Part shown: positions 12,301 to 25,113 of the stretch, in pieces
Numbering within the stretch: position 1 is the stretch's first letter
Layout: every line of letters starts with the position of its first letter
Assembly: GCF_030272615.1 (NCBI RefSeq)
Contig: NC_081413.1
Coordinates: 556,165,136 to 556,229,135 of the forward strand
Direction: 5' to 3'
Source: Cryptomeria japonica
Lineage: Eukaryota; Streptophyta; Pinopsida; Cupressales; Cupressaceae
DNA length: 64,000 nt
Notes under the pieces: model-generated
Seen by the model: the letters and a program-made list of their open reading frames with translations, nothing else
What the model was told of the DNA's origin: nothing
Database searches by the model: none
Position numbers and translations under genes: made by a program

Positions 12301-12735
12301 TTCAGAGTTCAAAACAGGGTATACAGGGATTAAGTGAAATGTTAAGTTTCATTATTTGTCTTATGCTTGTAGAGGCTACGACTGCCAGCATTTACTGCTT
12401 TCCTGGCGTTTTAGCATTCCACTCTACCTGTGTTTAATGTCTGTTTCCTGCATTTCTACTATTCATGAGCTAAAATGTGCGATGTGCTAGTTATTACAGG
12501 CCATGACATCTGCTACTAGTCCTTTCGTTCGATTGACAAACACAGATGCATATGCCTTCCCAGTTCCAACAATTTTCGTTTATCATGGGGAATGCTCTGA
12601 ACTCAGGATAATATTATGGCGCTGAAAATTTGGTCAAACATGCATTTATGCTGTCTTTCCAGCGTCCATCCTTTGTAACGATTCATGATTATGAAGTGCT
12701 TCATTTTTGAGGGATAACTATAGCTTATTATCCAG
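9340..12735. other. Non-coding sequence upstream of the BEL1-like exon
   Basis: I see no protein-coding gene. A 30-bp direct repeat with one mismatch (cctgtgttgtaagcatggga core) occurs at 10413-10442 and 10586-10615. A candidate 5' UTR intron for the downstream exon could run from a donor at 11867 (ccaag|gtaggc) to the acceptor at 12734-12735 (tatccag). Leader introns are common in BELL genes, so part of 11600-11866 may be promoter and first non-coding exon. That assignment is inferred from splice motifs only. Confidence 0.45.
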
Positions 12736-12758
12736 GTTCGGACATTCAGGCAGACACC

Positions 12759-13787
12759 ATGCAAACACGTTATTTAGTGAATCCAAGTCACATGGGTTAT
12801 ACAGGTGTACCAGCTTCAGGAAATATGGTACTTGTAAACAACTCATCAGAAAATAACAACATGCCAGATAATGGTCAATCTCAACTCCATTTGACAGGTT
12901 TTGCTGATTCTGCTGCTATATCAAATCCCTCTTCTGCCAGCAAGCTAGCAAATACTGCTCTAGTGAATCAGGGTGTTGCATCAACTTTTCTTGGATCACA
13001 CCTTGCTTATAGCTCATTGAGGAATGGTGGGAACGAGTCCACCTTCCTCCAACCTACAGATTTATTATCCAACAATCATTCTGTTTGTGGACAGACAAAT
13101 AATCCAGTACATATGGGTCATCAGTCAGTTGCTGAGATTCCTCAATTGTGGCTGCGACAGCAAACTGGAGTTCTCCCAAGCAGACTAGCATTGCAACCAG
13201 AGCAGTCACATTGTTCCAGGGGATGCAGTCGTGGTCAGGGTTTATCCCTAAGCTTGTCTCCTCAGCAGATTTCCACAGTTCAGTTGCACTCTTGTCAAAA
13301 CCAGCCTAATGATCTGGATATACATCATACAACTAATTCTCTATTCACTTCAGAAGAAAATGGAGCAATGGATGGTAAAACTACAGACAAGTGGGCAGGA
13401 AATATTGGCCCTTTCCAAACTCCTTCAACAGGTGAGGTATTCGGAAATCAGCTTGCAAATATTCTTCATTTCGCTGGGCCAACAAAACAATTCCAACCAG
13501 ATTTTAGTCCAGCTGGAGCATTGGGAGTCCCCAATATTCTGATGCATCCCAATTACCTCAAAGCAGCACAACAATTGCTCGTTGAATTTGTTGATGTGCG
13601 CAAGGGTATGAAGCCTAATTCATCCAAACATCTGGAAAACAGTGAGAATAATGAAGAAGCTGATGGAAAGAATTGTGTAACAACTGCCACACAAGAGATT
13701 TCTATGAATTGTGGTTCTGAATCAACACCAGCAGGAAGACAGGATTTTCAAGTGAAAAAGACAAAGCTTGTGGGAATGTTGAACGAG
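12759..13787 (+). CDS. BEL1-like homeodomain protein, first coding exon (partial gene)
   Basis: The 343 open codons encode the N-terminal part of a BELL-class TALE homeodomain transcription factor. These are nuclear proteins that dimerise with KNOX partners through the SKY and BELL domains and control meristem and organ patterning. Visible landmarks are QGLSLSLSPQQ (residues 160-170), the short conserved motif typical of the family. A SKY-like box, LMHPNYLKAAQQLLVEFVDV, starts at residue 261. The start of the BELL domain is KKTKLVGMLNE (residues 333-343). The rest is Ser/Asn/Gln-rich, as usual. The ATG at 12759 follows an acceptor-like site at 12735. The exon appears to stop at 13787, where family genes have an intron before V-D-R-Y. 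The donor there (gttcat) is weak. No exon for the remaining BELL domain or homeodomain is visible downstream, so this is a pseudogene fragment or a gene with a very long intron. The SKY box is slightly off consensus (LLVE for LLDE). Confidence 0.72.
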
Positions 13788-14335
13788 GTTCATTTTCTTC
13801 TCCTATCCTTTAACCATAGCCAAGATAATAAATTCAAAGATTATAACAAGAATCTCAAACAAAAGAAGGATATTGTATGGTGTCTACGGAAGTTGAATTT
13901 CTAATGATGAAGCAAAGCAGTTGTAACTTATCATATGTGATCACTGATTTTGTAAACTGTTTCATGTTGCAAACCTGTACTAGTGTAAATTGTTTCATAT
14001 TGCAAACCTGTACTAGGATATCTAATGAATTGAATGCCTCTTACATTTAGGCCCAGAGAACACTATTGCCAAACATGAGAGAGTGATTTCAATATGGCAT
14101 ATCAATGTGTTTGTTCCTATCTTAAAACTCTCATCTGTTTCCATTGAAAATATCTATACATCCATTGTTTACCAGCACACAAATGTCAGTTATAGTCCAT
14201 GGCACGTGGCTATCCAAATTTTGTGTGTGGCCTTTGATAGAGCATATTCTTTGTCATAAAATCACAACAAAAGGATTGCAGAATTCTGTAGATTTTGGCG
14301 CGTACATACAGCCTTGGTACCTCAAAAGACCGTCT
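13788..14335 (+). other. Downstream of the BEL1-like exon: presumed intron or 3' flank
   Basis: No coding sequence is recognised. A clear two-copy tandem duplication of 33 bp lies at 13951-13983 and 13984-14016, differing at two bases (tgtaaactgtttcatgttgc versus tgtaaattgtttcatattgc). The stretch ends at the truncated edge of a gypsy element. If the upstream exon belongs to a live gene, this would be the start of its first coding intron. Confidence 0.5.
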
Positions 14336-17300
14336 CATTTAAAACTGAACTCCTCATACCTTGGATCTTGAGGATTAGCCTGAAGGGCTTCTTTGACCTG
14401 TTTATAATATTCATCCCCTAATAACTGCTGCAAGACTCGAGCCCTAAAATCTGTGCATATAGAAACCATGGAAGATATATGTCTTCTACAGCTTAGGGCA
14501 TCTGCCACCCGGTTTTCTTTCCCCTTAATGTAGCTGATTTCAAAATCATAGTTGGAAATCAATTCCAATCACCTTCTCTGGCAAGCATTTTAATTAGGCT
14601 GAGTGAATATATATTTTAACCCTTGATGATTTGATCTCAGTTTGAAGTGTTTGCCTAATAAATAGTGGCACCACATTTGAAGAGCATGCACAATTGCTGC
14701 AAGCTTGAGATTGTGGGGTGCATAGTTTTGCTCATAATTTTTCAACTTCCTTGATTCATAAGCAATTACTTGCCCATCTTGCATTAGAACCCCTCCCAAT
14801 CCTTCTCTTGAAGCATCTGTAACTAGTACGAAGCATCCTTCTAGATCTGGCACTTTCAAGATAGTTGCTTTTGTCAATTTTTTCTTAAGGTATCCTAAAG
14901 CCTTTTGGCATTTCTTAGTCCATTCGAACCTCTTCCCTTTCCTTTGGAGAGTGGTGACGGGGTGAGCTATCCGAGAAAAAATCATTTCGAATTTTCTATA
15001 GTATCCTGCCAATCCCATAAAACTTCTCACTTTTGGTACATTCTTTGGGGTCGGCCATTCTTTTATGACCTTAATTTTAGCTAGATCTACTGCTATGCCT
15101 TTTGCAAAACTAATGTGTCCTAGATATTGTACTTCCTTTTGAAAGAAGGTACATTTTGATAATATACCATATAACTTATGTTCCCTAATCGTTGCAAAAC
15201 TATCTGCAAATGCTGGAAGTGCTCTTCCTCATTCTTAGAGTAAATCAAGATGTCGTCTAAGAACACTAGGATGAACTTGTCAAGGCAATCTTTGAACACA
15301 CTGTACATGAGGTTCATAAACGGTGTTGGAGCATTAGTGAGCCCGAAGGGTAGTAGTGTAAACTTATAATGTCCATATCGAGTTCTGTAGGTGGTTTTAT
15401 GTATGTCCTCATCTTTAAGCCTTAATTGATGAAATTCTGACTGCAAGTCTATCTTAGAAGATGCTGTAGCTCCACATATTTGATCAAACAAATCATCGAT
15501 ACATGGCAAATGATACTTATTTCTTATTGTAACCTTGTCAAGCATTTGATAGTCAATACATAGACGAAAGGTTTTGTTGATGTGTTTTTTACGCACATGC
15601 AAACACAAAATAAATACCCAAAAGTATCTTATCCTCTCTTGAACAATGTTACTCAAATGCTGAAGATTGGCTTAAGGATCACTTGACACAACTCCAAGGT
15701 TCTTAAATGTCGGGTCACGACGTGTGGATAAGCACAATTGGTTGATGTGATTGCTGGTATCACAAGGGGACCTACGTTGAATTGTCGAATGCTTGAATTG
15801 TTGGAACTTTTTTATCTGAGGTTGCAATATAGTGATGCTTTTTGATCCTAAACTAACTTGAGTTAAAAAAAGGATAAAAGATGAAGGGTTGAGAGAGTCT
15901 ATTCTAAGACCTAGAATGCAAGAAGATAGGTGAATGATCAGATGGAATCCTACTGGGCAAGGTCTCACCATCAACTTGAACAGTTTGACAGAAGCTCAGT
16001 GCAATCTTCTAAGGACATTACAAAGATGTTCAAATCACTACCATCAAACATTGCTCACCATCCAAGTTAATGCATAAACAATGGACGCATAACAATTTGA
16101 AGTTAAGCTCATATCACTCCAATTGACCACGCAAGACACACTTACAATCAGCAAGAGGCTAGTGGTATGGACTAAACGGATTCCACACAAATGCATTCAA
16201 CAAATCCCTCCATTCAATCTAATAACAATGAAGCAATTTGAGAAGTAAAGATCATGCAAGTCCTTGAAGCAATAAATCAAACTCACCATAACTTCAATGA
16301 AATCAATTGTTGATTACAACAAGGTTTGGCAACAATCTTTGCCTTCTCCTAATCTACTTCTATTCTAATTGGTATTCTATTCTTCTCCTGCTATTAACTA
16401 TTCACTACTCACTATTAACTATTACTATTAACCTTTACAAATGAAGAGCTTTGAGCCTTTTATAGTGCTCTCAATACAATTTAATGGCTCAGATCAATTG
16501 GAGATCAATGGCCAAGATTTTACAGTGAAAACCCCAATTAGGGTTTGTTACAACAAACTCAATTTGGCCAATGAAATAATTACAACACTTTGGCATGACC
16601 AATAGATAATAAGGGTAGGTGAATCGAAGTTTATGCCATCATGGATGAGTTAGGTTCATTGAATCAAGACATGTTGATGTGGAACTTCTTTGATTGGTAG
16701 AGATAGTGACTGGGATGATGACTAGGATTTCATCTTTTAACTTGTACTTGTAGGCTTGATAGATCATCATGAAGGAATATTTCTTGATACTCAACACTAT
16801 CCAGCTTCAGCGATGATGATGATGATGATCTTCTAACTTTGATTAACTCATTTGAAACTATTCTTTTGAGGGCTTCAATCATGGAGGTGCAAGGTATAGA
16901 TCTTGTCTTCCTCTTAGTTTTGAAGTATTAATGTTGCCTTGGAACGAATTCTTGATGGCGCAACTGCTTCTCTGCTTTGGAATTCCTTCTCTATGACTTC
17001 TTTCATGTTGTTGTTGTTGTAGATCATGTCTTTGTGTAAGTGAATGCTTCTTGTGTAATCACTTTCTTGTGCTTGTCTATGAAGTTCCCTTGAGGATATC
17101 TTATTTGTATCTAATCTTGATGCTGAAATTTGATCCTTGAGAGACTTGTCTTGATCCTCCTTCAATGTGTTCCGCTTGATTTGTTTCTTCATCTTCCGCA
17201 AAACAAACAAATGAGCATCAAACACACATGATATACCTTCTATATAACCTCCTAGTTTGATATAATTATGTAATTCCATATGGTTTGCAGGTTTAATAAG

Positions 17301-17339
17301 AGTATTTAGAGAGAATTCGCCTTCATGAAGGAGCACTTG

Positions 17340-18525
17340 AAGTTGAGGTCACTCTAAGGAAGGGACACTTGAAGTTCGCTGTCTTGCCTCATTTCATGAA
17401 GTTCGCTCCCCTCCTTCAAAACATGAAGTAAACCTCTCACTTACCTTTCATCATCTTAAATTCAAAATTGTTCTTTCCTAAGCATATTAAGGCATCAATT
17501 CAGCTTAAGGAAATGATCTATTAGCTGCTTTGTATCTTGTTTTGGGCAAATGAAACAAATTCGCTCCCCTAGGCCCAAATGTGAAGTTCACTCATCTCCC
17601 TCCAAACATGAAGTTCGCTCATAGGTGCTTGAACATGAAGTTCGCTCATCTCCCTCCAAACACGAAGTTCACTCATCTCCCCTCAAACATGAAGTTCGCT
17701 CATGTACCGCCAAACATGAAGTTTGCTCATATCTCTCCAAACACGAAGTTCGCTTATGTACCTCAAAACATGAAGTTCGCTCATGTGCCTTCAAACATTA
17801 AGTTCGCTTCTTTCACTAAGCACATGAAGTTAGATCCTATCATCCATCACATGAAGCGACTCTTGAACTTCGCCTTTGATCTTGCTCTTAAAACCATTGT
17901 TTCCTTAGTTTGTGAAGTTCGCTCATATGCTTGAGTTCATGAAGTTTTCTTTCTACTCCAAATTGAATCAGCTCAAAGGATATGAAAGGAATTCACTCTT
18001 ACTTGGAATTCATGAAGTAAAAATTCGCTCCACTACCTTTATACATGAATTTTGCTCTCCTACTCGAAGACATGAAGTTCGCTCATCTCCTTCAAAACAT
18101 GAAGTTCGCTCATGTATCTTAGTTCATAAAGATGAAGTTCGCTCCTACTGCCTTGAAGGTGAAGTTCGCTCCCCTTGCCTTGAAGGTGAAGTGAAAACCA
18201 AAATGAACCCTTCCTTCATTACTTCATCGTTTTATCGATTCAATCCTTAGGTTTCTCAAGCTTTCATTCACAATACCATGTCAATCTTTCCCTATGAAGG
18301 CCTAAAATGCAAAATTCACTCCTATCAAGGAGGTCATGAAGTAAACTTTGCTCCAAAGAAGAGGTGATCTCAAATCAAAACCATGCTCACTATTGCCATT
18401 CAAATGCTATAATTCACATTCAAATAAGGCCCCTTTTAAGGGAATTCGCTCCAAGTGTGATGGTCATGAAGTACGCTCTTGAGGGTATGCACATGAAGTG
18501 AATGCTCTAACAAATTTACTCATTT
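17340..18525. repeat. 27-bp tandem repeat array (catgaagttcgctcat...)
   Basis: About thirty copies of a roughly 27-bp unit (catgaagttcgctcatctcc plus 'ctccaaa') occur, most regular at 17580-17800 and increasingly irregular to 18525. The conserved core is gaagttcgctc. The array occupies the same internal position as the 41-bp palindrome arrays of the other two units and shares their TTCGCTC heptamer. The apparent ORFs through it (MKFAHLPPN-type repeats) are by-products of a unit length divisible by three. Confidence 0.85.
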
Positions 18526-18555
18526 CACACCTCACACAAGGCTATCTACCTGACT

Positions 18556-19831
18556 TGTGATGTCCCCATTTAAACGATCAAAACATGATAACATAATGAA
18601 TAATATTATAATAATACAATTGAAATATATATAACCAGATAAATGAATAACCATTTATCTCTATAATAATAAACTATTAAATACCATTTATCTCTATAAA
18701 AAGAAATTATTAAATACCATTTATATCTCTATTAACCAATTATTAAATAAAATATTAACTTGCAGTCAATATCAATTACTATTAAATAACTATTAAATAA
18801 AAACATAATGGCAGACCAAATTTGACACATGTCAGATTTGTCTGCCTTTGCATACTTGTATAAAAGAAACCATAACTAATACATACGTTAAAACAAACAA
18901 TATATATAGAGTCAAGAAGCTTTCCCAATATCGATGGAGGCAACAACCAAACCGATCAACACTAATATCCACTCTCCCTTATCGCTGGATAAGAGAATAT
19001 CAACCCGGAGGAATTAGTTAAGCTAAATCAGCATGCAAGTTACCCAGTCTATTTATCGCTGGCTGAGGACCCGATTTAGTATTAAGGAATCTATAATCAA
19101 TAGCTTAACAACTCAACAAATCATCGTTGATTAATAACTTAAACTCGCACAAAGGATGCGATTAATATTCATGAAGAGCCACGATTAAGGAAAGGATATG
19201 ACTATTCTAGATCAAGAGATACGGCCAGTCAGAATTAAAAGATATTTAATAAGTCATACAATCATCTCAAAGGAGGAAGGCACCATTAAGACAAGAATCC
19301 ACTCAAAAGGAAAAGGGATTGAAGTCTGCATTAGCAAAGAATCAAGCAATTCAAATCAGAAAACATATCAAGTGATTTCATTGAAAAGAAGAGCGATCCA
19401 GATCAGAACAGCGATCACCCCCCTTGTCTTAAGATGATTATAAAGTTCATATTTAAATAATAGCATACAGCGATAATAATTGCTATCCATTGATAGCTAT
19501 CACTATTTGAAGTTAAAGTTACAGGAATTATTCACCAAGTCAATATCATAACCATTACTTATTTACATCCACACTTTATCTCAGTAGGACATCTGCATAT
19601 CTATAAGTTCGATATCTGCCTATGTTGCAAACTGATATTGACTACATCGTGGTGAAGATATATTATTCCACATAGACGTTACTGCGGATCAAAAATAATA
19701 TCCACAATTATGGCTGGGGTAATATACGCCCTTTAAAATTATCACCACTGATCCTTAAAATTGAAAGAAGTCTTACTGCAATTTGGGAATATAGGCCAAA
19801 AATCTTAGGAGCCCAAACAAGGGACATTACA
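18556..19831 (+). mobile_element. Solo LTR (TGTGATGTCCCC family), 1276 bp
   Basis: It starts tgtgatgtccccatttaaac and ends gggacattaca. It is flanked by a perfect 5-bp target duplication, tgact (18551-18555 and 19832-19836). The ends form an imperfect 11-12 bp inverted pair. The interior is AT-rich with no ORF of note and resembles the 933-bp solo LTR at 45372-46304 (both have a ggattagttaaactaa-like phrase). It lies inside the 4.4-kb unit, so it is younger than that insertion. No internal domain is present, so it is a solo LTR or a small non-autonomous element. Confidence 0.8.
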
Positions 19832-20030
19832 TGACTCCTGGCTTTTGACCACCTACACTCCTCTAATGCAAAGGCTAATAGCTAAGGACTCTAATTCTAT
19901 CCTAGAAAGCAGGAAAAAGTGGGGATCCCCATTTATGATGGGGCGATGTGTGAATACCTCACAATAGGCTCCATCTTTCTTCTTCACGAATATTACTGGT
20001 GCTCCCCATGGTGACACACTAGGTCAAATC

Positions 20031-20310
20031 TATTAGAATATTTAATTATATTTTAGTCACCTATATTTAGTTCCTTGTTTAATGGTCATTTAGCTTTTTA
20101 GTTAATTAGCTTTTAAGCTTTATTTAGCATTTAGCTTTTTCTTTTTAGTTAATTAGCTTTTAAGCTTAATTTAGCTTTTAGCTCTTTAATCTTTTACTTT
20201 AACGTTATGTTCTAATTATAGAACATCGCCTTGTAACCTCTATATATACGTGTGTATATCGTTCAATGTAATCATCCGATTATTGAATCATTCATTCAAT
20301 TTATTTTTCA
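20031..20310 (+). repeat. 5' LTR of the 20-kb copia
   Basis: A 280-bp LTR starting tattagaata and ending ttatttttca, with a TATA motif (ctatatatacg) near 20240. It is immediately followed by the initiator-Met primer site. It is repeated at 25114-25393 with about four substitutions. Confidence 0.95.
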
Positions 20311-20322
20311 TGGTATCAGAGC
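20311..20322 (+). other. Primer binding site (initiator-Met tRNA)
   Basis: tggtatcagagc starts on the base after the LTR, complementary to the 3' end of plant initiator methionine tRNA, as in most plant copia elements. Confidence 0.9.
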
Positions 20323-20532
20323 ATGGAAATTAAAAATTTCGAAAATTTTTATTATTAAAATTTTTCGAAGTTTTTTTTGAAGAGATTTTTTTAAAATTGT
20401 TTTTTTTAAAAAGCAGATTTTTTTCTCTTCCTGGGCAGTTTTTTTTTGCAGGTTGAAAATTTTCCTAGGGTTTCTGCAATTTTCGACTAGGGTTTTGACC
20501 CTTCTGTTCAAGTCGAAAATTTATTTTGGTTG

Positions 20533-20752
20533 CAGATTCTTGGTGGGTTTTTCGAGAGCTCAACTGAGTCGTTGTCAGATTTTTTTGGGTGCATCGTTTT
20601 TCGTGCCTCGATTTTTGAGCCATCAGATTTGCATTCTGTTTTCAGATTCTTGGTGGGTTTTTCGAGAGCTTTTCTGGGTTGGTCTCAAATTTTTATGAGT
20701 GCCTTGTTTTCTGTGCCTCGATTTTTGTGCCAGCAAATTTGCTTTGGAATTT
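20533..20752 (+). repeat. 110-bp tandem duplication in the copia leader
   Basis: The phrase cagattcttggtgggttttt starts at 20533 and again at 20643, with similar downstream sequence (gtgcctcgatttttg), giving two diverged 110-bp copies. The reduced copia at 38883-41104 keeps part of the same leader in reverse complement. Confidence 0.8.
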
Positions 20753-23700
20753 AAAAACAGTTCACAATTTCTGCTATTTCTGTGGACGTTGGGTTTTTTT
20801 CTGTTTTTTTGGCACCATTTATGCTGTTTTAAGTGTGCAGAAAATTTTAATTTTTGGGTTTCTTCCAAACCTCGAAATTCGTGCCAGAATTCTCCTATAG
20901 GGTTTTAGTTTTTTCAGCAGCTGTTTCTATTCTGATTTTAAAAAAAATCAGATTCTTCTGTCTCTTGCTTTCACTTAGTTGATCTCGATCAACCTCGATT
21001 TCTGTGATGGCATCATTAACCAACATCATGTTGGAACACAATCAGAAGTTCAACGACCGCAAGTACAACACTTGGAAACAGCGTATGCTTACCATCTTTG
21101 AGTATCGTTGCCTTGATCAACTTGTTTTGGGCAAGGAATCTCGTCCTACAACAATAGGTGATGATCAAGACAAACATGATGTGAAGAATCGAGAGGCTGT
21201 TATGCTTATCAAACTCTCCGTCATAGATGATCAACTCCCATAGGTGCCTTCAGGTAAAACAGCAAAAGAGATCTGGGATCTTTTGAAGGATCTTCATGAA
21301 ACGTCCGACAAGAGCCGAGTTTTCTTTCTGAAGAATATGTTGTTTTCTATCATGATGGATGAGAAGTCATCTATCCAGGCACATCTTACGAAGATCAAGG
21401 ACATCTGTGATCAGTTGGAAGCTATAGGCCGAACCATGGTGGAAGAGGATATGTTAGTGATCACGCTGAAAAGCCTTCCCATATCCTACGAGCATTTCAT
21501 TGATACGCTCAATATCTCCTCTACTAGTGTTGATTTGAAGTTTCCTGATCTTTGCAACAAGTTGCTACAACAAGATCGATGGAAGCAGTAGTTTGGAAGC
21601 AGTGCTAGTTCATCCACTGAACAAGCTTTCACAGCCTCAGCTTTGCATAAGTACAAGGGTAAAGCTCCGTCCTTCCAGCAGAAAGGACAAGGTCAAGGTC
21701 AACCTTAGCAGTCTTCCAAAAAGAAGAGCTTACAGTGTTCCTACTGTCATATATATGGCCATTTGGTGAAAGATTGTCGGAAATTGATAGCATCCCAGCA
21801 ATCCAAACATGGAGGGTCCCAGCAGAAAGCCAATTCTGCCACGCATCTTGATCAGAAGGAATCTGCCTTCTATGCGTTCATGGCCCAAACCTCCTTTGAT
21901 GATGTTCAATCATCAGCCTGGTACATTGACTCTGGAGCCTCTCGACATTTCACACATCGTCAAGATTGGTTTACTGAGTACATGCCTTTCACTGATTCAG
22001 TGATCTTTGGTGGAGGTGAAGAGTATATTGTTGTCGGCAAGGGCAACGTTTAGATTTCATTTGGTGGGAGAGATTTAATATTCCTCAATGTATACTTTGT
22101 ACCTGGTATGAAGCTCAATCTACTGTCAGTTAGTCAGATTATGCAGCATTCACCATAGTTGGATGTTGTCTTTGGGTTGTACAAGTGCAGCATTGTTGAC
22201 AGGGAGACTCGCACTACAGTTGCAGTTGGTATTGAGGATCATGGTCTTTATAGACTTGTTGATTCTACTAGTTCTTAGGAGCTCACCATGGCAGCTAGGA
22301 GTACTTCCATCAGCACTCTTTGGCATCAGCGATATGGGCATCTCAATGTCCACTATCTCTCTCAGTTGGTTCGAGAGGATCTAGTCCTAGGATTACCTGA
22401 GATTCAAACTCAGAATCATGGAGTTTGCGGAGCGTGTCAAGCTGGAAAGCAGCATAGGACTCCATTTTCAGATGGAGACGCTTGGAGAGCATCCAAGGTC
22501 TTGCAACTCATTCATGCAGACATTTGTGGTCCCATGAACACTCCATCAGTCATTGGATGCAGGTATTATCTATTATTTGTTGATGATTTCAGTAGACGCA
22601 TGTGGGTTTATTTTCTTAAGCAGAAATTAGAGGTGTTCACCATGTTTCAAACGTTTAAGGCCTTAGTGGAAAAAGAGTCTAGCTGTCAGATAGTCTCTCT
22701 TCGGTCCGACAATGGAGGGGAATTTTGTTCTACGGAGTTCACCAACTTTTGTGCATCACATGGCATTAAGCATCAACTTACCACACCTTACACCCCATAG
22801 CAGAACGGTGTTGTTGAGCACAGGAACCGTACAGTCACTGAGATGGCTCAGTCTATGTTGGAGCATAGAAATGTTCCAAAACACTTTTGGGCGGAAGCGG
22901 TCTTCACTGCAGTCTACCTTCTGAACTGGTCTCCCACAAAGGCCATTAAGAAGATGACTCCAGAGGAAGCTTGGTCTGGCAGGAAGCCCAAAATCAGTCA
23001 TTTGAAAGTTTTTGGCTCTACAACTTATGTTTGGATTCCAGATGCCACGTGCACCAAACTGGATCCAAAGAGTCAGAAATTGATGTTCATCGGCTATAGT
23101 GACAACCACAAGGCATATCGGCTGGTTGATATAGACACTAATCACCTCATATTCAGTCGAGATGTAGTATTTGATGAAGAAAGAGGGCCTTTTCAGCCTT
23201 CCTCTCCCGATTTGAGCATTGAGGATCACCCTCCAAAGGCTGTAAGTATGGGTGTTCGTCTTCCCTTAGCTCCACTTGATGGGAGGGATTTAGTTGACTC
23301 TGAAGTTGTGGGGTCTCCTAGGCATGACATTGCACCCCCTAACTTTCCTCAAGATCTTCTCGATCCACATCCAGAGGAGCTTGCTCCAGATATTCCAGGC
23401 ACTCTTCATCCTGCAGCAGATGTTGGTACTTCTACTCTCGGACCTAAGTGGTGGGCCAAGACCATTGGTGATCTTCATGATGATGAGCTCATTGAGGGTA
23501 GATCCGTTAGAGGTAAGAGCCAACAACACATAGTTAATTTTGCTCTTATGGCCAACATTCACAGTATTTATGAGCCTCAAACATATACAGAGGCTAAAGG
23601 TGTACCTGAATGGGAAAAGGCTATGGCAGCGGAGCAACATAGTCTTCTGAAAAACAACACTTGGGTATTGTCTGATCTTCCTCCAGGAAAGAAGCCCATT

Positions 23701-25113
23701 GGCTGCAAATGGGTGTTTAAAGTCAAGTATAAAGCTGATGGAAGTCTTGATAAGTACAAGGCTCGATTGGTGGCAAAAGGGTTTTCACAGAAGGAGGGCA
23801 TCGACTATGAAGAGACATTTGCTCCCACAGCCAAGATGAGTACCATTAGGCTTGTCCTTGCTCTCTCAGCTCAATTTGGATGGAAAGTCCATCAAATGGA
23901 CGTCAAGAGTGCCTTTCTCAATGGTGATTTGCAGGAAGAAGTCTACATGACACAGCCTCCAGGTTTCAAGGTTGCCGATAAGGAACACCAGGTATGTAGA
24001 CTAGTCAAAGCACTCTATGGCCTCAAACAGGCTCCTCGTGCATGGTACATCAAAATTAATAAGTACTTGATTGATCAAGGCTTTCAGAGGAGTCCTTCAG
24101 ATCCCAATTTGTATTTCAAACATACTAGTGATGATATTCTATTTCTAGTAGTCTATGTTGATGATCTCATCATTACTGGCAATGCAACACATCTAATCAT
24201 GCAGGTCAAACAAAATTTGTGTCAGCAGTTTGATATGACAGATTTGGGACTTCTCCATTATTGTCTTGGTGTAGAGGTTTGGCAGACTAATAGCCACATA
24301 TTCATTTCTTAGTCAAAGTATGCCAAGAGCCTACTAGATAAGTTTCGAATGCAAGATTGTAAACTTGCATCTACACCTATGGAGATAGGGCTCAAATTAT
24401 TAGCCAAATAAGATTCACCTGTAGTGGATGAGTCTTCATTCAGGCAACTAGTGGGCAGCCTCATCTATCTCACCGCCACTAGACCTGACATCAGCCATGC
24501 TGTGAGCTATATTTCTTGCTTCATGTCAGCCCCAAAAGTTGAAGATTGGGTTGTAGCGAAGCGTGTGCTTAGATATGTGAAGGGCACTCCTGATTTTGGC
24601 ATTCTGTATAGCAGAAGCAAAGATCCTAGGCTGGTTGGTTTTACATACTCAGATTGGGTAGGTTGTGTTGATGACAGAAAGTCAACTTCTGGGTATGTTT
24701 TCAGCTTGGGTACAAGTGCAGTCACATGGACCAGCAAGAAGCAACAGGCAATAGCTCTTTCCTCGATCGAAGCAGAGTATCGGGGAATTGTTAAGGCAGC
24801 ATGTGAGGCAATTTGGCTACGTAGGATGTTTGCAAACATGCAAATGTCTCAACCAGGACCTACTCCCTTGTTTTGTGATAATCAAGGGGTTCTAAAATTA
24901 GCCAAAAATCCAGTCTTCCATGAGCGGACAAAGCATGTGGAGCTTCATTGTCATTTCATCCGCTAGCATGTTGAAGATGGATCAGTGATACTGCAGTACA
25001 TTCCTACAGAAGATCAGACTGTAGATATCCTCACCAAGTCCTTGAGCCCGGCAAAGTTTCTCAAATTTAGAGGGCAGCTTGGTGTGATAGATAGCATGAC
25101 CATTAAGGGAGGG

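Larger units (their letters stand above)
15574..19965 (-). mobile_element. 4.5-kb LTR-like unit, third copy (variant array)
   Basis: Both ends match the full units at 32951-37463 and 51273-55738. The left end starts tgttgatgtg and is followed by the shared stretch that contains ttatcctctcttgaacaa. The right end has ggggcgatgtgtgaatacct. The central array differs (see 17340-18525). It is inserted in the RT region of the minus-strand gypsy. Short near-identical flanks (aggtt at 15569-15573, aggct at 19966-19970) may be an aged target duplication. It contains a younger 1276-bp solo LTR. No convincing coding sequence is seen. It is probably a solo LTR of a very long-LTR family, or a short non-autonomous element. 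Confidence 0.7.

Noticed and set aside
17581-18250. Repetitive ORFs reading MKFAHLPPN-like units
   Set aside because: The 27-bp unit is divisible by three, so open frames arise automatically. The array lies in an LTR-like unit with no start context, domain or flanking gene.
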